Shown here: positions 45,438-56,747 of the stretch, one piece after another
Numbering within the stretch: the first letter of the stretch is position 1
Layout: each line of letters opens with the position of its first letter
From: Sciurus carolinensis
Taxonomy: Eukaryota > Chordata > Mammalia > Rodentia > Sciuridae
Assembly (NCBI RefSeq): GCF_902686445.1
Contig: NW_025920104.1
Span: forward strand, 4,712,001-4,776,000
Direction of reading: 5' to 3'
DNA: 64,000 bases
Notes under the pieces: generated by a model
Told to the model about the DNA's origin: nothing
Databases searched by the model: none
What the model saw: only the letters and a program-made list of their open reading frames with translations
Translations under genes and position numbers: made by a program

Positions 45438-47134
45438 ATGGGGTCTGAAACGTCTAAATTCAGAATGCAGCAACCTCTCAGGGAGCTATTAAAAAACCAT
45501 GGGACACCATTAAAGGAAAAAACAGCTAAAGTATTTCTTGATACTGTGGAAAGGATTTCCCCTTGGTTTTTGGATGAGGGCCTTTTGAATACCCTACAGT
45601 GGGAACAGTTGGGGAAGGACCTTCATATAGCGGATAGGCAAAACCCTTTGCCAGTAGGCACTATGGCTATTTGGTCTCTTATTAAATCCTGTCTGCAAGA
45701 TAAAAACAAAAAACCTTCACTCACCGAGCCTTTAGCTGAGGGAAGACAGGTTTTGGAAGAAATAAAAGAGGAACGTTCATATCTTTCTCAAAATTCAGAA
45801 AAAGGAACTAATTCAGATGAGGAACTATCAGAAGGAGAATTATCAGGAGAGGAACTGGAAAAAAGAGTACAAAGATTAAGACTAGATGAAAAGCCCCCTC
45901 TAGTGCCCGTGTTGCCTAGTGCACCTCCCATAAATAGGGAACCCCCTCATGAAGCGTCCGGTTTCAGGTTACGCTCAGAATGGAGTCATTTTGGATCTGT
46001 AGCATATCCTGTTTTTGAGGATGCTCAAAACCAAAGATTCCATCAACCCTTAGACTTCAAAATAGTGAAACAGTTAAAAGAAGCAGTTAGCAATATGGTC
46101 CTCAGTCAGCTTTTACTATAGCCTTAGTAGATACCTTGACATCATTAAACTTAGTGCCTCAGGACTGGACTAATCTTGCTAGGGCCGCTCTGTCTGGGGG
46201 ACAGTACCTTATGTGGAAAACATCATGGCAAGAAATATCTACGGATACCGCCCGCTGAAATGCAGCAGCGGGGAATCCCCAAGTCGATAGGGACATGCTT
46301 ATGGGCGTAGGACCTTATGAAACCCTTCAGGCACAGCTTAATTATCATCCAGCAGTCTATGCGCAAATTGCTGTGGCTGCAACCAAGGCCTGGAAAACAT
46401 TACAAGGAGCAGGAGATTTGCAGGGCCAGTTGTCAAAGGCAACTCAAGGGAATAGTGAGCCCTATGCGGATTTTGTCGATAGGCTAATTCAGACAGCATC
46501 ACGCATTTTCGGAGATGCAGAGCAAGCCATGCCCCTAGTAAAACAATTGGCTTACGAACAAGCTAACAAATGGTGTAGGGAGGCCATAAGACCATGGAGA
46601 AACAAAGACTTGTCCGCCTACTTAAAAGTGTGTAGAGATGTAAATGATACTTCGGCGCAGAGCAGTGCCTTTGTAGCAGCCATAGGCAAAGTGTTGTCTG
46701 CCGCACTTGCACAAGCCCAGGGGAGGTTCCCTTCAAGAACTAATAAAGAGTCTTTAGGATCAGGGTTTGTGTGCGGACAGAAGGGACATCTAAAAGCCAC
46801 TTGTCCAAACAAAAGGCCACCCTTTGCCTGGGGTGGGAACATCTATACAAAGAATAACCTGGGAACCGGACCTGGGCTATGTCCAAGATGCAGAAGAGGA
46901 AGTCATTGGAATAGTGCCTGTCAGCCTATTAGAGATAGGGAGGATAATTTCCTAGGGTTGAATCCTAAACTTCAAAAAAACGGGAGACAGGGCCCTCCCT
47001 GGGGCCCACAACAAATATACGGGGTAATTCAACAAGTTCCCCGACGTTGGTATCCTCCCACAGAGAAGGGGAGCGCAGAGCCACCTCCGGAAGTGCCAGA
47101 TTGGACATCTGTGCCACCTCCAGACTCATACTAA
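45438..47134 (+). pseudogene. gag: ERV3 Gag, broken
   Basis: The first frame (45438-46121) starts MGSETSKFRMQQPLRELL (myristoylation-type Gly2), with an acidic region (NSDEELSEGELSGEELE) and a proline-rich stretch. It then stops, and the next 170 bases need another phase and contain a further stop. The second frame (46295-47134) covers the capsid C-terminal part, with a major-homology-like stretch around QGNSEPYADFVDRL, and the nucleocapsid. Of two zinc knuckles, the second (CPRCRRGSHWNSAC) is intact; the first lacks its first cysteine (GFVCGQKGHLKATC, with Gly in its place). Gag builds the particle and packages RNA. This copy is probably non-functional. Confidence 0.9.
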
Positions 47135-47158
47135 CCCCAGATATGGGGGTGCAGATGA

Positions 47159-47725
47159 TTGATACTGATTGGCATTGAAAAAATCCCACAGAACAGTGTA
47201 GGACTATTACTAGGTAGAGGTTCCTCAACACTAAAAGGACTTATAGTACACCCAGGGGTTATTGATCCTGATTTCACTGGACAAATAAAAGCCTTGGTCT
47301 CTTCACCAAAAGGAATTATGGTCATCTCTCCAGGGGATCGCATTGCACAAATGCTTATATTGCCCAGTCGACATTCTTTGTGGCCCAGTAAAAATACAAA
47401 TAAAAGACAAGGAGGTTTTGGATCAACAGGAACCACTTTAATAAACCTTACTATGGATATGGGACAGAGGCCCCTCCTAAAATTAAAAGTGGGAAATATG
47501 GAATTTACAGGTTTATTAGATACGGGAGCAGACAAAAGTATTATTAGCGCAATGGTCTGGCCAAAGCACTGGCCATTGATCACAGCAGCTCAGAGCTTGA
47601 GAGGCTTAGGAGTAGCAGAAAGCCCCAATCAAAGTGCTTCCTCATTATCGTGGAAAGATACAGAGGGACACACAGGAATATTTCAGCCATATGTCTGTAA
47701 TGTTCCTATTAGCCTATGCGGATGA
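47159..47725 (+). CDS. pro: ERV3 dUTPase-protease reading frame
   Basis: An open frame of 188 codons beginning without a clear ATG, as expected for a frame reached by ribosomal frameshift from gag. The N-terminal part matches retroviral dUTPase (GVIDPDFTGQIKALV, then SPGDRIAQMLILP), which removes dUTP. The C-terminal part is an aspartic protease with the active-site motif LLDTGADKSII and a later GLGVAES flap-side stretch. Two stops separate it from the end of gag in the same phase (47132 and 47156). The N-terminus of the dUTPase may be incomplete. ERV4 carries the same domain pair at 54044-53430. Confidence 0.8.
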   Translation: MILIGIEKIPQNSVGLLLGRGSSTLKGLIVHPGVIDPDFTGQIKALVSSPKGIMVISPGDRIAQMLILPSRHSLWPSKNTNKRQGGFGSTGTTLINLTMDMGQRPLLKLKVGNMEFTGLLDTGADKSIISAMVWPKHWPLITAAQSLRGLGVAESPNQSASSLSWKDTEGHTGIFQPYVCNVPISLCG

Positions 47726-47889
47726 GACGTCCTGCAGCAAATGGATATGAAACTCACCACTGATCAGACTTACCAAGGGACTCCTGTAAGAAATATGTTA
47801 CAAAATATGAACTATGATGATAAAAAAGGATTAGGAAGACATAGTCAAGGATCTACCCAACCACTGCCTTTACTTCTACCAAAAAATGA

Positions 47890-50545
47890 TTCTCATGGAT
47901 TGGGTTTTTCCTAGGGGCCACTGATAAACCATCAATCCCTATAATATGGAAAGATGATAAGCCTCGCTGGATTCCACAGTGGCCCCTAACAAAAGAGAAG
48001 CTAGAGGCAGCTCATAAGTTAGTACAAGAGCAGGTACAAGCAGGTCATTTACAACATTCTACCTCTCCTTGGAATACTCCAATATTCTTAACAAAGAAAA
48101 AATCAGAAAAATGGAGGTTATTACATGATTTAAGACCTATAAACGAACAAATGTACCCTATGGGACCCATCCAATGTGGACTCCCTCTTGTTACTGCACT
48201 ACCAAAAAATTGGCCTACTATTATTCTGGATTTAAAAGATTGCTTTTTCTCTATACCCTTACACAAAAATGATTGTTGGAGATTTGCTTTTACTTTGCCT
48301 TCTCTTAATCACACTCAGCCTGACCAGAGATTCGAATGGACCGTGTTGCCTCAAGGTATGGCTAACAGTCCTACTATATGTCAAATATACGTAGATAAAG
48401 CATTAACAACTACTAGACAAAAGTTTAAGAGATTGTTGATTTATCATTATATGGATGACATATTTATTTGCCATCCAGAAAAAGAAGTTTTGTTAGAAGC
48501 ATTACAATTTATAACTCAAGCATTAGAAAAGAGAGGACTAACGATAGCCCCTGAAAAATTACAATTAGAGGAGATCCAAGAATATCTGGGTACAAGGCTC
48601 ACTGCTACTACAGTCAGACCAACAAGGTTGACCATCAGGACAGATCAATTGAATACCTTGAACGATTTTCAGAAACTCTTAGGTGACATTAACTGGATCA
48701 GATCCTATTTAAAATTATCCACAGGGGAATTAAAACCTTTATTCGATATATTAAAAGGTAATCCTGACTTGAATTCCCCTAGGAAACTTACTCCTGAAGC
48801 ACGGATATCCTTACAGCTAGTAGAGAATAGACTTCAGCAGTGTTACGTTGATCATTGTGATCCTACTCAACCATTAAGTTTAATCATAATCTCAGAGAAG
48901 TATACCCCTTTTGGCATAGTTTGGCAAGGAGGACCTCTGCAAAGTATAAATCTCCCTAGCTCTCCAGCTAAAACATTGCAATCATATCCCCAAGCTATTG
49001 CTCAGGTAATATTCAAGGGAATAGAATCATGCATTACTGTTTTTGGAATCCATCCGTCTATTATTATAACTCCTTATTCTACTCAGCAAATTAAATGGCT
49101 AATTAATAATGATGATGATTGGTCAGTATTATATTGTTCCACTTCAGCTCAGTTCGATAACCATTATCCCGAACATCCCTGGATTCAATTCTGTAAAAAT
49201 ACTCCCATAGTTTTTCCAAAAGTGACTAGTGTCCAGCCTCTTAAAGACTGTGTAACCATTTTTACTGATGGCTCCAAAAATGGAGTAGGTGCAGTACTTA
49301 TCAGTAAACAACTTCACACCATAATAGTTCCACCCAACTCCGCACAGGTTACTGAACTTGCAGCTGTAATAGTAGCCTTTAAATTAGCAGATAATCAGCC
49401 ATTCAATCTTCTATCTGATAGCTTATATATCATTAACGCTTTACAGGTTCTTGAAACGGTACCCCATATTTCTTCCATGTCCACGGTAGCTTCTTATTTT
49501 ACTACGCTACAAAACCTTATCCTACAGCGTAAACATCTATTCTATGTAGGACATATTAGAGCTCATTCTAATTTACCAGGACCTTTGGCCAATGCTAATG
49601 ACTTGGTAGATATGGCCACCAAATCAATTTTTGTTTTTTTCCATAGAGGAACAAGCAAAACTCTTTCATGAAAAATTTCATGTAAATTCCACTACTTTGA
49701 GCAGAAAATTTCCTATATCTAAATGTATGGCTCGACAAATAGTAAAAAATTGTCAACATTGTGCTCCTTTAATCCCAGTACAATCCTTTGGAGTTAACCC
49801 CAGGGGACTGCTGCCTGGTCATATTTGGCAGATGGATGTAACCCATATTTCTGAATTTGGTACTGTTAAGTATGTACATGTGTCAGTAGACACTGCTTCA
49901 GGGGTCATTATGGCTTCCGCTCATTCTGGAGAAAAGGTAAAAGATGTCATTCAACACTGCCTACAAGCATTTGCTGGCTGGGGCATACCTAAAGTTATTA
50001 AAACAGATAATGGTCCTGCTTATACTTCCAAAAGCTTCCGGTTGTTTTTACAAACATTTAACATCCAATCAGTCACTGGCATCCCCTATAATCCTCAGGG
50101 ACAGGGCATTGTGGAAAGAGCACATCTTACTTTAAAAAATTGTCTAAATAAACAAAAAGGGGGAATAGGAGCCTCCTACAAGTCTCCTAAAGATAAACTT
50201 AATTTAGTTCTTTTCATTCTAAATTTCTTAACTCTGGATAGGGATGGCCATTCTGCAGCTGATCGACATTATAATCCCCATGATACTCCTCAAGTATGGG
50301 CAAAATGGAAAGATATCCTGACAGGTTTTTGGAAAGGACCGGATCCAGTCCTTCGTTGGGTCCGAGGGTCTGTTTGTATTTTCCCACAGGATCAACAGAC
50401 TCCAGTCTGGATTCCAGAAAGGCTAATCAGAGTTTTACAGCATGCAAGTGATGCTGCTCCTCCTCGCAATGGCGAGCCTGAGCCTTCCTCCAATAACAAA
50501 AACTCAGACGGAAAGGCAAACCCGGAACCTAAGGGCCATTGTTAG
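47890..50545 (+). pseudogene. pol: ERV3 Pol: reverse transcriptase, RNase H, integrase, one frameshift
   Basis: The frame opens after a stop at 47887 and runs to 49671. It contains the RT fingers/palm with LDLKDCFFSIP and the catalytic YMDD (about 48448-48460), the connection, and RNase H (TIFTDGSKNG, LLSDSLYI). The phase changes at two T runs (49628-49632 and 49634-49640), and the second frame 49631-50545 holds integrase: zinc-binding His pair (FHEKFH) and CQHC, then the DDE core (IWQMDVTH, IKTDNGPAY, GIVERAHLTL) and the DNA-binding C-terminus (FWKGPDPVLRWVRG). All core catalytic residues are visible, so this is the least damaged pol in the window. One homopolymer lesion separates RNase H from integrase; a sequencing error there is possible. 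Confidence 0.9.
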
Positions 50546-51412
50546 CCTGGCCATATTTTTCACTTCTAACTAACACATTTTTATCCTTCCTTTTCTTGTT
50601 TTTCACCAATTCCTTTGCAAGCCTGTCAATTCTACTGATGATTTTTCAGGTCGTGCTGTTTTTGGTGACAAGGATATCTCCAGTCTTTCTTTGCTTTAAC
50701 AGGAGGAATTTTTGCATTTTGCTGTTGGAATCATACTACAAATCAGACCCAGAGTGGAGCAACTCGTTCTGCTGACCCTAGCTGTGATATTGCTTTTCCT
50801 CCCACGTCAGCTTGTGTATTTCCTCCCTTTTATGTTTCTACCAACTAACATTTCTAATAACACCTCTTAACTGTTCACTAACCGTGTGCTATCTCTCACA
50901 ATACTGGAATGGTTCTTTTGCCACCCGTGCAATTTGCACATTTCTATCTTCCTACCAGTCCTAGTTTCTGTTGCAGATATAGAATTGCCAGTGCTATTAT
51001 CAAGAAACAGAAGAGGCTTCGACATTGCAACAGCCATGATCATTGCCACCACAGTCCTTGCAGTAGCAGCATTGACACAACCATAACAACGATCATTCGG
51101 GCGAAAGTGCAGCTGCAGCCTTACAGACCATAGAGACTCTATCAGAGAGTGGACTCACTATAAGAACAAGTGGATACCTTGCAAGAACTTTTGGGACTGG
51201 GATGCGTTTATTCCCTGAGAGCTGTTTGTGTTGCCCGTATTGTAATTCTACTGGGATGTATATTGTTTCTGTATTTAATATGGCTATATGGTTTTTCTTC
51301 TGCTTATAGATTTGTCAAACCGTGGGCAGGCTTAGGAGCTATGGTGGTACTCCTCTGCCTTGGTCTCCTTCTCTTCATTCGTTTTGGCATGCATCTACAA
51401 GCTAGCCAATAG
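50546..51412 (+). pseudogene. env: ERV3 Env remnant
   Basis: No surface-subunit frame remains. Around 50950-51085 a stretch with a furin-like site (LLSRNRRGFDI) and an alanine-rich fusion-peptide-like segment parallels ERV2. Around 51170-51412 a frame encodes MDTLQELLGLGCVYSLR and one or two hydrophobic spans ending in LLLFIRFGM. Large deletions and phase changes separate these parts. The family resemblance is to betaretrovirus/IAPE TM. No functional glycoprotein is expected. Confidence 0.8.
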
Positions 51413-51499
51413 AGGGATCAAATTATCTTTCATCAGGCCATGACCGCCCTAAAGGCCGACAGCCCCCCATTAGTATGACTCTTGATGCTGGACCGGTAG

Positions 51500-51630
51500 T
51501 CAAAGATGGGTAATGAAGGAGGTGGCTGTGTACCAACCTAAGACAGGAGCTGCAGCATGCTCTGCAGGCTCTGATGACGGGTAAGGACATATGCTGACCA
51601 CTCAGCCTAAGACAGACACGGTCCCGAGCC
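51500..51630 (+). promoter_or_regulatory. CTE-like RNA export element in ERV3
   Basis: Half-sites GATGGGTAAT (51505-51514, two changes from GACGGGTAAG), ACCAACCTAAGACAGG (51532-51547), GATGACGGGTAAGG (51573-51586) and GCCTAAGACAG (51605-51615), then GGTCCCGAGCC. Same architecture and position as in ERV2 and ERV4; the first half-site is degenerate. Confidence 0.75.
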
Positions 51631-51643
51631 TTAGTTTAATAGT

Positions 51644-51655
51644 AAAGAAGGGGGA
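51644..51655 (+). other. ERV3 polypurine tract
   Basis: AAAGAAGGGGGA, two bases before the TG of the 3' LTR. Confidence 0.85.
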
Positions 51656-51657
51656 TA

Positions 51658-52088
51658 TGTCGAGGTTTCCGGGACCCCCAGCCTTGGGCACGGTCAAGAT
51701 GGCGCCTGACGCTGAGCCAAAAGCGGCCAGCTATACAGTAAACAACCAGCGAATTCCAATGATTGGCTAGTTAACGATGTGATTAGAGCATGCCCCCTTC
51801 GTGTACCTATCCTATGCTTGCAGCTGTCCGCGTTTACCTCGTGTACTCTCCCCTGATTGGTTGAAGTGTATATAAGCCTGGTGGGTGGGAGAGTAGAGGA
51901 GAGGTGGAGGCTGAAGCTGAGCTGGAAGCTGGGAGTGCGCGGAAGCTAAGAAGAAGCTGAGAGAAGAGAAGCTGGGAGTGCGCGGAAGCTGGGAGTAAGA
52001 GAAGTGTAGGAGAGGGACTGTGCATAATAAACCTCCAAAGCTTCAGACATTTGTCGTGTCTCTCTCTGCGGCCAGAGGGAGCACGATA
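51658..52088 (+). repeat. ERV3 3' LTR
   Basis: 431 bp; about six substitutions and one extra GAA-type triplet relative to the 5' LTR. Ends GAGCACGATA, then the GTTGTT duplication. Confidence 0.95.
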
Positions 52089-52094
52089 GTTGTT

Positions 52095-53250
52095 GAGAAA
52101 GCAGGCGACCTTTAATAATGATAGAAGCTACCTGAGCAGGATAGACAGCAATAACTTTAGAGGATGTGGTGGGCAAATGAACCCAAAGCAAGGGGCAACC
52201 TTTATTTTTAAAATGTGGATCCCGCTGCCAGAATAGTCCCGTGGGTGTATGAGGGGTGTGTAATATAACCAAAACCAAAAGAATGTTATAAGATATTTGT
52301 GTAACAAATTGTTGAGCAATGGCTTCTGTGACTTGAATTAATGCTTGCCGCGCCTCCGGAGTAAGCTCTCAAGGAGAAGAAGGGTCAGAATCTCCCCTTA
52401 AAATATCATTAAGAGGCAAAAGCACATAGGTGGGTAGTTTTAAATATGGTCTTAGCCATTGGATATCCCCTAGTAATTTTTGGAAATCGTTAAGAGTGTG
52501 GAGATGGTCCACACGCAATTGTATATTAGGGATTTGAATTTGATTGGTTTGAAGTTTGAGGCCCAAGTAGGTGTAGGGGTCCTGTGTCTGAACCTTATCA
52601 GGGGCTATCTGAAGTCCCAAGGCAGTGAGGGCCTTATAGAGATCCAAATAACAATTGTTAAGATCATAGGTATTAGGTGCAGCGATTAACAAATCATCCA
52701 TATAATGTAATATATAAACTTGTGGCCACCACTCTCTCACAGGGTCTACTGCTTGAGCAACATATTTTTGGCAAAGACTAGGGCTGTTAGCCATACCCTG
52801 GGGAAGGACCTTTCATTGAAATCTTTGCATAGGGCCCTGAAAATTGATGCGGGGGAGGCTGAAAGCAAAATAGGGTCTGTCCTCAGGATGTTAAGGAATA
52901 GTAAAAAAGCAATCTTTTAAGTCAATGACCATTTTATAATAGTCCCTAGGAATACCTACCGGTGTAGGGATGCCTGGCTGTAGTGCCCCCATCGGGCACA
53001 TAACCTTATTGATAGCACGCAAATCCTGTAAAAGGTGCCATGTGCCTGATTTCTTCTTAATAACAAAAATAGGAGTGTTCCAGGGTGAGGTTGAGGGTTC
53101 CACATGGCCGGCTGTCAACTGTTCCTGTACTAACATGGAGGCAGCCTCTAATTTTTCTTGGGTAAGGGGCCACTGATCCACCCACACAGGAGTTTGAGTT
53201 TCCCAAATAATTTTGTCTGCATGGGGTACAGGAGGGTCAGGGACCGACAC
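52095..53250 (-). pseudogene. pol: ERV4 pol, reverse transcriptase part
   Basis: Minus-strand frames 53250-52891 and 52794-52369 lie in the same phase, separated by two in-frame stops around 52890 and 52820. They encode the RT fingers and palm: [29 protein letters not shown], and the catalytic YMDD within ILHYMDDLLIAAP, then the thumb (FQKLLGDIQWLRPYL). A shifted stretch continues toward 52095, where ERV3 cuts in. The GTG at 53250 is not a true start; pol is normally reached by frameshift. Non-functional because of stops and the insertion. Confidence 0.9.
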
Positions 53251-53429
53251 TAAAAATCCACATACCCAAGTCCAAATTTGTCTGTTTTTTGTATGGGCTG
53301 TACAGGCTCAACCTGTCCTTGTCCTAGCCTCCCAAGGCCTGTACCAGGGATAAAGCCCATACGAAGCATTTGATGAGTGACTAAAGAGTTGGGACTAGCA
53401 AGAATAACTTTCATTTGGCTTAGAATGTC

Positions 53430-54044
53430 TCATCCCCAAAGGTTGACAGGGAGATCAGGAACAATGAAGGGGGTAACAGTTCCTTTATTTCCTGTGTTAT
53501 CTTTTGTGTCAGTCCAATTGAGCACCCTGGAGCTAACTAAGGGGTTTTTTGATTGCCCTATTCCTTTAAGGTCAGTTAGTGATGAGGTGAGGGGCCATTC
53601 TGATGGCCAATATTTTTGAGAAATAACTGTGGCGTCCGCACCAGTATCTAGGATCCCTTGGAATTTCTTTCCTTCAATAAATAAGGTAAGAGTGGGTCTT
53701 TTGTGGGAGATAGGTTGGACCCAATACACATCAGAGGAACCTAAGGAGGCTGTGTTTCCTGGTGAATTTCCTGAATTGAGGGGAAGGAGTATTAATTGTG
53801 CAATTTTTGTTCCTGCAGGGATGGCTGCTATTCCGTTAATAGCTGTGGCCAGTATTTTAATTTCTCCAGTATAATCATTATCAATGATGCCAGGGAAGAC
53901 CTGAACACCTTGTAAGGTGGTAGAAGCTCTCCCAAGAATAAGAGCACACATATGAGGTGGAGGGGGGCCTACAACCCCAGTGGGTATTATTTGGGGTCCT
54001 TGCATAGAGTCTAATATTGTATCGGTGGAGGCACAGAGGTCCAA
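53430..54044 (-). pseudogene. pro: ERV4 dUTPase-protease
   Basis: The minus-strand frame shows a dUTPase part (GIIDNDYTGEIKILATA, then IPAGTKIAQLILLPL) joined to an aspartic protease with ILDTGADATVIS and a flap-side IGQSKNP stretch, ending VNLWG. The frame is open for 204 codons and overlaps the end of gag (54011) in a different phase, as in betaretroviruses where a -1 frameshift links gag to pro. The frame is listed as pseudogene because the provirus around it is broken. Confidence 0.85.
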
Positions 54045-56132
54045 TCCTGCGCTGCCTGGGGTAGCGCGTTGGAGGGAGGTGATTGTGGAGAAGGACAGGG
54101 GGCCTGGATTGGGTTGGGAGTCTGAGAGGGAACAAACCTTATTGCCCCTGGGTTTGTTCTGGGGGCAGTCGGGGCCAGGGGCTGACCCCGAGAGGAGTTT
54201 CCCGAGAAGTTAGAGGGAATAGGCTGTCCAAGGGCATTGGTTTTGGATCTACACTCCTTGGCCCAGTGGCGACCTTTACCACATTTAGGGCAAAGGGTGA
54301 GTGGAGGTGGTTTAGACCCTGTTTGAGGAGATGTGGGTCCTTGACCCAGTCTCCCTGTTGGGCACTCTCGTGCAAAATGGCCAGGTTGTTTGCAAGTAAA
54401 GCAAGTACGTGGGCCAGGGTTGTGAAGGGCCTTGGTGAAGACGGCGCCAATAGCGAGACCCATGGTATGGGCCGTCCTACCCTGGCACACAGTCTAATGA
54501 AGTCAGAAAGGTCCCCTTTATCTTTATGGGGCCGAAGAACATCTTGACATATTGTGTTGGCATTTTCAAAGGCAAAATATTATACAAAGGAGCTCTTGCT
54601 TTCACTTGGTCCAAGTAAGTGCTTCGCAGCTAGATTAAGCCGGGCAACAAAGTCACTGTAAGGCTCGTCAGGACCCTGATGAATTTTTGCTAGGGAGGTG
54701 GTGGCTGAGCCCTTTTGAGGGAGCCATCTCCAAGCGTGCAAACCAGCAGTTTGAACCTGTGCTAGGAGCCCAGTAGGGAAGCGCGCCTGTTTAGGGTTAG
54801 TATTAAATGGCGCATTACCCACTAGTTTAACATAGGTCCAGGATTTAGAGGAAGCCTTGGTTGAATTTTTTTGGGCAGTTTCCTGACAGTATTCCTTAAA
54901 GTCTGTGTTCCACAACAGGAAGTCACCTGCACTGAGGGTGGCTCGGGCCAAAAATTTCCCATCATTAGGGGTGAGCCATTGTGTACTATGGTTCTCTAGC
55001 AAGGCCAGTGTATAAGGTGCAGTGGGACCATACTGAGCACAAGCCTTTTTAAGTCTTTCAAGAAAATGGAGGCTCAGCCTTTTATAAGAACTAAGGGCTC
55101 CACTCTGTCCAGAGGTGGGCTCCTCCTCATCCCCTGATTCCTGGTCCTCCTCTTGTTCCCCCTCTGGTTCTACCTCTTGTTCCTCCCCTGATTCCTTTTC
55201 CTGACCTCCTTCTACACCCTCTGCCTTAGTCTGTGCGAGCTGATCTGCTTGACTGCGAGTAACTGGAAAGACAAGAACAGGCTGACCACGCGGCTTCACC
55301 TTACAAGTATTAAGGGGTTTGGGGCCAGTTTGTGTTAATTCTGTGCCCAAGGCCAGTGAGCGAAGTTCGGCATCAAGGGCTTTTAGTTCTTTTAAAAGTT
55401 GGATTTGTTCCCGCCTATGTTGGAGAGACTCACGTAAAGGGGTTAGATTAGGCAAGGGAAAGCGGGGAAAAAATATCGGGGGGGGGCAGTAGGTCCCTGA
55501 AGGGCCGGAGCACGAAAGACAAGGGGTGTATAAGAGGGAAGTGGATTTTTAAGTGGTGGCAGGTCTGGAGAATGGTGTTGAGCCGCTGCCTCCTCCAGGG
55601 TAGCCTCCCCTTCTGGGGTCACCTCATCATAGGGATTTAAAACCGGATAAATCTTAGGGGGATTTTTAGGGGACTCTTTTGGTAAGGTGGGGTCTGGGAG
55701 GGTCCCGGGGTCTGGGAGGGTCCCGGGGTCCTGAGAAGGCTGAGTAGGGGGCATTTGAATACTAACCGAAGGGCATGCCGAGGGGAGGCGAGAGGTGGAT
55801 TGCATTGCCTGCTCCCCAATTTTTACAAGTTTTAAAGTACCACTGTCAAAGGGTGAACTTTTAAGAATTTCATTAATTAAATTCCAATAAGAAAAGGCAG
55901 TGACAGGCACATTTTGAGGACCAAAAGTCTCATAATATTCTTTGAGGCAGTCTCCTACTCTGAGCCACCTTTTACCATCAATTGACCCCTCGAGGGGAAA
56001 CCAAGGACACAAATCCTCTATGTATGAAAAGAATAATTTTAAGTCCTTTTTCTTAACATGCACTCCCCGAGTCTTGAGGGCCTCCTTGAGACCCGACAGA
56101 AACAAATCATGTGACGAAACTGCTTGTCCCAT
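54011..56132 (-). pseudogene. gag: ERV4 Gag, frameshifted
   Basis: Three minus-strand frames in different phases. 56132-55443: matrix, starting MGQAVSSHDLFLSGLKEAL, with a proline-rich region containing a tandem DPGTLPDPGTLPDP and, near its end, PTAP followed by PPRY, which match late-budding motifs. 55455-54580: a Glu-rich spacer and capsid, with a major-homology-like stretch (IHQGPDEPYSDFVARL). 54490-54011: nucleocapsid with two intact zinc knuckles (CFTCKQPGHFAREC and CPKCGKGRHWAKEC). A run of G/C (55480-55490 on the plus strand) is a likely site of the first frameshift. The start follows the primer site by about 140 bases. Confidence 0.9.
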
Positions 56133-56271
56133 GGTGTGTCACTCACCTTGCGCCGACCTCACTCTCCTCCTGGATCTGACTCCCGGTCACGTTTACCGAG
56201 GCGATCCCGAATCCCGCTTGGCCAAGTCTTCCCCGGAGGGTGGCGTTCGCTTCTCTGGCAAAGGTTCCAAT
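56133..56271 (-). other. ERV4 leader
   Basis: A short stretch between primer site and gag. On the minus strand a GGTGAGTGACAC sequence just before the gag ATG fits a splice donor. Confidence 0.5.
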
Positions 56272-56289
56272 CAACCACGTTGGGCGCCA
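56272..56289 (-). other. ERV4 primer binding site, tRNA-Lys type
   Basis: TGGCGCCCAACGTGGTTG on the minus strand. The first 15 bases match the tRNA-Lys(1,2) site used by type D and other betaretroviruses; the last three differ. Confidence 0.85.
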
Positions 56290-56291
56290 AC

Positions 56292-56747
56292 TGTCCCGAC
56301 CCGCGGGACATCAACGCAGGATGGCAAACCTAAGAGAGAAGGAATGAAGGGACAAGAGACACAGGGAGTGATAGCAAGACAGGAATTCTGATCAAGCTGC
56401 AAATTTTTATTGTTTTCAAGTGTATTTATGCTGAGGGAATGAGGGGTATGATGAGACACAGGCTGGTTGGCTGTGTTTTTCTTTTGGGCTCCTGATAAGG
56501 TGCAAGTTCACACCGGCAGGAAGGTGAAATCCCGGAAGAGAAGCGGGGGCGGGCCATAGGCAGAACTATCAGCCGGGAGTGGGGAGGGGGCGCGCTCCAG
56601 GAATCCGTCAGCCTTCAGCTGCAGGATGCCTGAGTCAGCTGCAGGGTGTTTGTGCAGGGGAGGCAACCGCAAAATGCTCCCTGGGCTGCTGCTTATCATA
56701 AAGGTCAGAACGTCCTCAGAATGAGAACTTCTTCTTGGTCCCTGACA
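56292..56747 (-). repeat. ERV4 5' LTR
   Basis: 456 bp, mirror of 42084-42541, two bases from the primer site. TGTCAGGGACC start and GGTCGGGACA end on the minus strand. Confidence 0.95.

Larger units (their letters stand above)
44606..52088 (+). mobile_element. ERV3: IAP-like class II provirus nested in ERV4 pol
   Basis: Plus strand, 7.5 kb: 5' LTR 44606-45033, tRNA-Phe primer site, leader, gag, dUTPase-protease, pol, env remnant, CTE-like element, polypurine tract, 3' LTR 51658-52088. A perfect 6-bp duplication GTTGTT flanks it (44600-44605 and 52089-52094). The LTRs differ at about six positions and one 3-bp indel. Both LTRs end in GATA rather than the usual CA. Coding regions carry few lesions: a phase break and stop in gag and one frameshift in pol. 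An env-containing IAP (IAPE-like) is the best family fit. Confidence 0.93.
42084..56747 (-). mobile_element. ERV4: betaretrovirus-like provirus, minus strand, interrupted by ERV3
   Basis: Read on the minus strand: 5' LTR 56292-56747, tRNA-Lys-type primer site, gag, dUTPase-protease, pol (cut by ERV3 at 44606-52088), an Env tail, a CTE-like element, polypurine tract and 3' LTR 42084-42541. The perfect 6-bp duplication GGAAAT flanks it (42078-42083 and 56748-56753). Without ERV3 it is about 7.2 kb. The LTRs differ at about 11-12 positions plus two small indels, near 2.5 percent. Nearly all of env is deleted, and gag and pol carry stops and frameshifts, so it is defective. Confidence 0.93.
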
